DNA from: an uncultured Bacilli bacterium
GTDB taxonomy: Bacteria; Bacillota_I; Bacilli_A; RF39; UBA660
Assembly (NCBI GenBank): GCA_934098445.1
Contig: CAKOOW010000056.1
Span: 1 to 6,583, forward strand
Length of the DNA stretch: 6,583 nucleotides
Direction of reading: 5' to 3'
Positions within the stretch are counted from its first letter, which is position 1; every line of letters begins with the position of its first letter. Both the position numbers and the translations under genes were made by a program. Positions 4,441-6,583 of this stretch are shown here, piece by piece. A model generated the notes under the pieces. That model did no database searches. It had not been told where the DNA came from and saw only the letters and a list, made by a program, of their open reading frames with translations.

Positions 4441-5741
4441 TAAACATTCTCCTTTATTTTTAATGATTGGAAGACTTTCTTCCATAAGTCTTTGCTTGAA
4501 TAATTTAAGATTCCTACTTTATAAACTCTAATTCCGTATTTAAATAAAACTAGACAACTTATAAATAAAATCAAGGCTGATATTACTAAATCAATTAAAC
4601 TTGTTTCTCCTAAAATATAAGTGATAGGAGCTACCATCGAAGAAAGAAATGGTAAATAACTAATTATCCGAATAAAAATAGAACCTTTGAAAGCTGAGGC
4701 CATAATACCAATATAGTATCCTAGCATTAAGACTATCATTAAGGGAGTTTGGAGTTGTTGGAAGTCTTCGGCCGAGGTGGTCATAGACGCTAATACCCCA
4801 GCTAAAGAGGCATAGATAAAGAATGATAATAAGAAAATAATTATTAAGATGGGTGCTCCTTTTAATAATATATCAAAGGTTCCACTTACCTTTAAGGATT
4901 CTACTAAACTACCGATAATATTTGACTCACCACTTCCGAAAGACAAGCCTCCATGAATTAAAATTCCTATTATACTATAAGTAAATAATAATAAAGACTG
5001 CAAGATAACAAATATCGAAGAACTAGCAATTTTTGTTAAAAAGTGAACTTTCGCGGGAACATTCGAAATAATTATTTCCATTCCCCGCGTCGTCTTTTCA
5101 TCATTAATCTCGGCTCCAATCATCTGGACTAATAAAACAATTAACATGAAAAATGGTACCAAGAAAACTATTAAACTCATATTGGTAGCATCTTCACTAG
5201 CCGTTATTTCTTTTTCATTAGTAACCACTCTATTAATACTAATTGGACTAGTAATTTTAGCCATTTCTTCACTAGATAACCCATTATAATTTAAGGCCAT
5301 ACTAGTTTTCATACCCGTTAAACTAGTGCTTAACAAATTATAAGTAATAGTATCTATTTTATTATAAGAAATGATATCAGCTTTTAAATATTCTGTAGCA
5401 TCTAAGTTAATATTTACAACAATATTATTTGTATCTTTGATTTTTTCTTTTAAAGTATCAACACTATCAGGAGAATATGTTATCTCATAAGTTCTTTCAT
5501 CATTTAAAATTTTTTGATTAGTTAGAAAGTAAGCATTAAAACCTTCTAAATAATTATTATCCCCCGTTAAATAAATATTTACCGTATCTTTAAAATCCCC
5601 TCCAAAAACATTAATAATTTTATCAATATTAATAACCCCAATTAAAAGAAGACAAATCAAAACATTAACTATTTTAAACCATTTCGTATCCATCTTTTTC
5701 TTAAGACTTTGTTTTATCAAAAACCACGCTTTATTTTTCAT
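4440..5741 (-). CDS. ABC-2 type permease, YhaP/NatB-like
   Basis: This 433-residue membrane subunit pairs with the ATPase encoded just upstream. A first membrane helix (about 21-40) is followed by a large extracytoplasmic domain (about 45-185). Five or six more helices follow (about 188-210, 238-263, 290-320, 331-352, 360-378, 384-405). Between the second and third helices is the family hallmark EINDEKTTRGMEIIISNVP (211-229), the 'E.(E)K..G..E.i..s.p' coupling segment of the ABC2_membrane_3/NatB group. This layout matches B. subtilis YhaP and NatB, assigned to sodium or drug efflux; the real substrate here cannot be read from sequence. The start ATG lies inside the ATPase gene (11-nt overlap), with an AGGGGAAG ribosome site. 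Its TAA stop overlaps the start of the CSYC protein, so the three are translationally linked. Alternative roles include peptide or antimicrobial export and resistance. Confidence 0.93.
   Translation of the reverse strand: MKNKAWFLIKQSLKKKMDTKWFKIVNVLICLLLIGVINIDKIINVFGGDFKDTVNIYLTGDNNYLEGFNAYFLTNQKILNDERTYEITYSPDSVDTLKEKIKDTNNIVVNINLDATEYLKADIISYNKIDTITYNLLSTSLTGMKTSMALNYNGLSSEEMAKITSPISINRVVTNEKEITASEDATNMSLIVFLVPFFMLIVLLVQMIGAEINDEKTTRGMEIIISNVPAKVHFLTKIASSSIFVILQSLLLFTYSIIGILIHGGLSFGSGESNIIGSLVESLKVSGTFDILLKGAPILIIIFLLSFFIYASLAGVLASMTTSAEDFQQLQTPLMIVLMLGYYIGIMASAFKGSIFIRIISYLPFLSSMVAPITYILGETSLIDLVISALILFISCLVLFKYGIRVYKVGILNYSSKDLWKKVFQSLKIKENV
4449..4455 (-). promoter_or_regulatory. Ribosome binding site deciding the start of the CSYC protein
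   Basis: AAAGGAG lies eight bases before ATG 4440-4438 and is embedded in the last codons of the permease (Lys-Glu). It supports the short form starting MNNKTKK over the in-frame ATG at 4485. Confidence 0.75.
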
Positions 5742-6583
5742 ATGCTTCCCCTACTTTACTGATAAATATTTCGTTTAAGGTTGGTTCCTCAACACTAAAT
5801 TTTGTTACATTATCTAAAGTTTTAACAACTGCAAAGACTTTACTAATAACATCTTCACTTGCGATTTTAATAATGTATTCATTATTACCAATTTCTTTAG
5901 CAACTTCTAAAACCCCAGGTATTTTTTCGATTTTTTTTATATCGCCATCGGCCTGCAAATGAATATTTTTCTTCCGATATTGTTTCTTTATATCTTTTAA
6001 GTTACCTTGTAAAACGCTCTTGCCATGAACTAAAATAACTAATTTATCACAGAATAATTCTACGTGTTCCATGCGGTGGGACGAAAAAATTATGGCTGTC
6101 CCTTTTTCCTTTAATTCATTAATAGTTTTCATAAATTCTTCGACGTTAATGGGATCTAGACCACTAAACGGCTCATCTAAAATCAAAAGTTTAGGTTCAT
6201 GCAAGATAGCGGTAATAAACTGTACTTTTTGTTGATTGCCTTTACTCAATTCTTTAATTTTACGATTTTTATATTCCCTAATATGAAATTTTTCTAAGAG
6301 CTTATCCAGTCTTTCTTCAATGGTTTTCTTATCTAAACCTTTTAAAGTTCCATAAAAGATAGCCTGTTCTAAAACTGTAAGTTTTAATAGAAGACTGCGT
6401 TCTTCGGTTAAGAACCCTATTTTATCCGTAACGCTATAATCTATAGGTTTACCATCTAATAAAATCGTTCCTTCTGTTTTATCTAATAAGTTAATTATCA
6501 TCCTAAAAGTTGTAGTCTTTCCAGCTCCATTAACTCCTAAGAGACCAAAAATCTCCCCATCATTATCAGTAAAAGAAAGATTA
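5731..6583 (-). CDS. ABC transporter ATPase, YhaQ/NatA-like (5' end outside window)
   Basis: The open frame enters from the right edge; 283 residues are visible and only the first few dozen are missing. Counting from the first visible residue: Walker A GVNGAGKT (16-23), a Q-loop region in which the usual Gln is replaced by the FLTEERSLL stretch (57-65), signature LSKGNQQK (112-119), Walker B LLILDEP (132-138), D-loop SGLD (140-143) and switch His in SSH (169). A C-terminal extension with EPTLNEIFISKVGE (about 266-279) matches the DUF4162 tail of NatA-type ATPases. The 'EER' in the Q-loop and 'LSKGNQQK' are typical of the YhaQ subgroup, whose partner is YhaP. It energises the permease encoded immediately downstream, acting at the inner face of the membrane. 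All catalytic residues are present, so the protein should be active. An internal ATG at 6501 is not the start, because Walker A lies upstream of it in the same frame. Confidence 0.95.
   Translation of the reverse strand, partial: NLSFTDNDGEIFGLLGVNGAGKTTTFRMIINLLDKTEGTILLDGKPIDYSVTDKIGFLTEERSLLLKLTVLEQAIFYGTLKGLDKKTIEERLDKLLEKFHIREYKNRKIKELSKGNQQKVQFITAILHEPKLLILDEPFSGLDPINVEEFMKTINELKEKGTAIIFSSHRMEHVELFCDKLVILVHGKSVLQGNLKDIKKQYRKKNIHLQADGDIKKIEKIPGVLEVAKEIGNNEYIIKIASEDVISKVFAVVKTLDNVTKFSVEEPTLNEIFISKVGEAYEK

Noticed and set aside
4441..4485. N-terminal extension of the CSYC protein starting at 4485
   Set aside because: It lies entirely within the permease coding region, has no ribosome site, and puts 15 extra residues before a normal signal anchor. 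ATG at 4440 has AAAGGAG and a TAATG overlap.
1..6583. CRISPR array, tRNA/rRNA, insertion sequence or phage genes
   Set aside because: No regularly spaced repeats, no structured RNA signatures recognised, and no transposase, integrase or phage-type protein in any frame examined.

Overview
All genes in this window are read from the minus strand (high to low coordinates). The DNA is AT-rich and follows the standard bacterial code: Trp is TGG and all eight visible stops are TAA or TAG. Obg, the YneF (UPF0154) membrane protein, a SirA-like protein and a YhaQ/YhaP-type (NatA/NatB) ABC transporter together point to a low-GC Bacillota of the Bacilli/Erysipelotrichia/Mollicutes-related kind. It is probably an uncultured, gut-type lineage descended from spore formers. 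The exact taxon cannot be fixed from this sequence.

Layout in direction of transcription (right to left). (1) 6583-3892: an ABC ATPase cut by the window edge, its ABC-2 permease (11-nt overlap), and a membrane-anchored thioredoxin-fold protein with a CSYC active site, joined to the permease by a TAATG stop/start overlap. A rho-independent terminator ends this unit. (2) 3798-3211: a secreted or anchored protein with a SipW-cognate-like signal (Gly...Ser-Tyr-Ala-Tyr-Trp) and two extracytoplasmic cysteines, behind its own extended -10 promoter. (3) 3132-2468: a SirA-like replication inhibitor with a TTG start, then yneF, closed by a second terminator. (4) 2317-1: obg, a membrane-anchored thioredoxin-like protein with no cysteines, and a partial single-pass membrane protein, tightly packed and probably cotranscribed.

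The most interesting signal is in the 78-nt gap upstream of the SirA-like gene. A perfect Spo0A box (TGTCGAA, read TTCGACA toward sirA) sits where the -35 should be, with a good -10 (TATACT) 21 nt further on. This resembles the over-long spacer of Spo0A-activated promoters such as B. subtilis spoIIG. In B. subtilis SirA is made under Spo0A control and blocks DnaA, and sirA (yneE) lies directly beside yneF as here. Homology, gene order and a candidate operator therefore agree that a Spo0A-SirA-DnaA brake on replication exists in this organism. Obg, which B. subtilis also needs for Spo0A activation, follows immediately.

A second theme is extracytoplasmic thiol chemistry. The CSYC thioredoxin-fold protein lies directly upstream of the two-cysteine secreted protein, and a cysteine-free relative lies after obg. 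No RNA genes, mobile elements or CRISPR arrays were found. No gene-free stretch exceeds about 150 nt.
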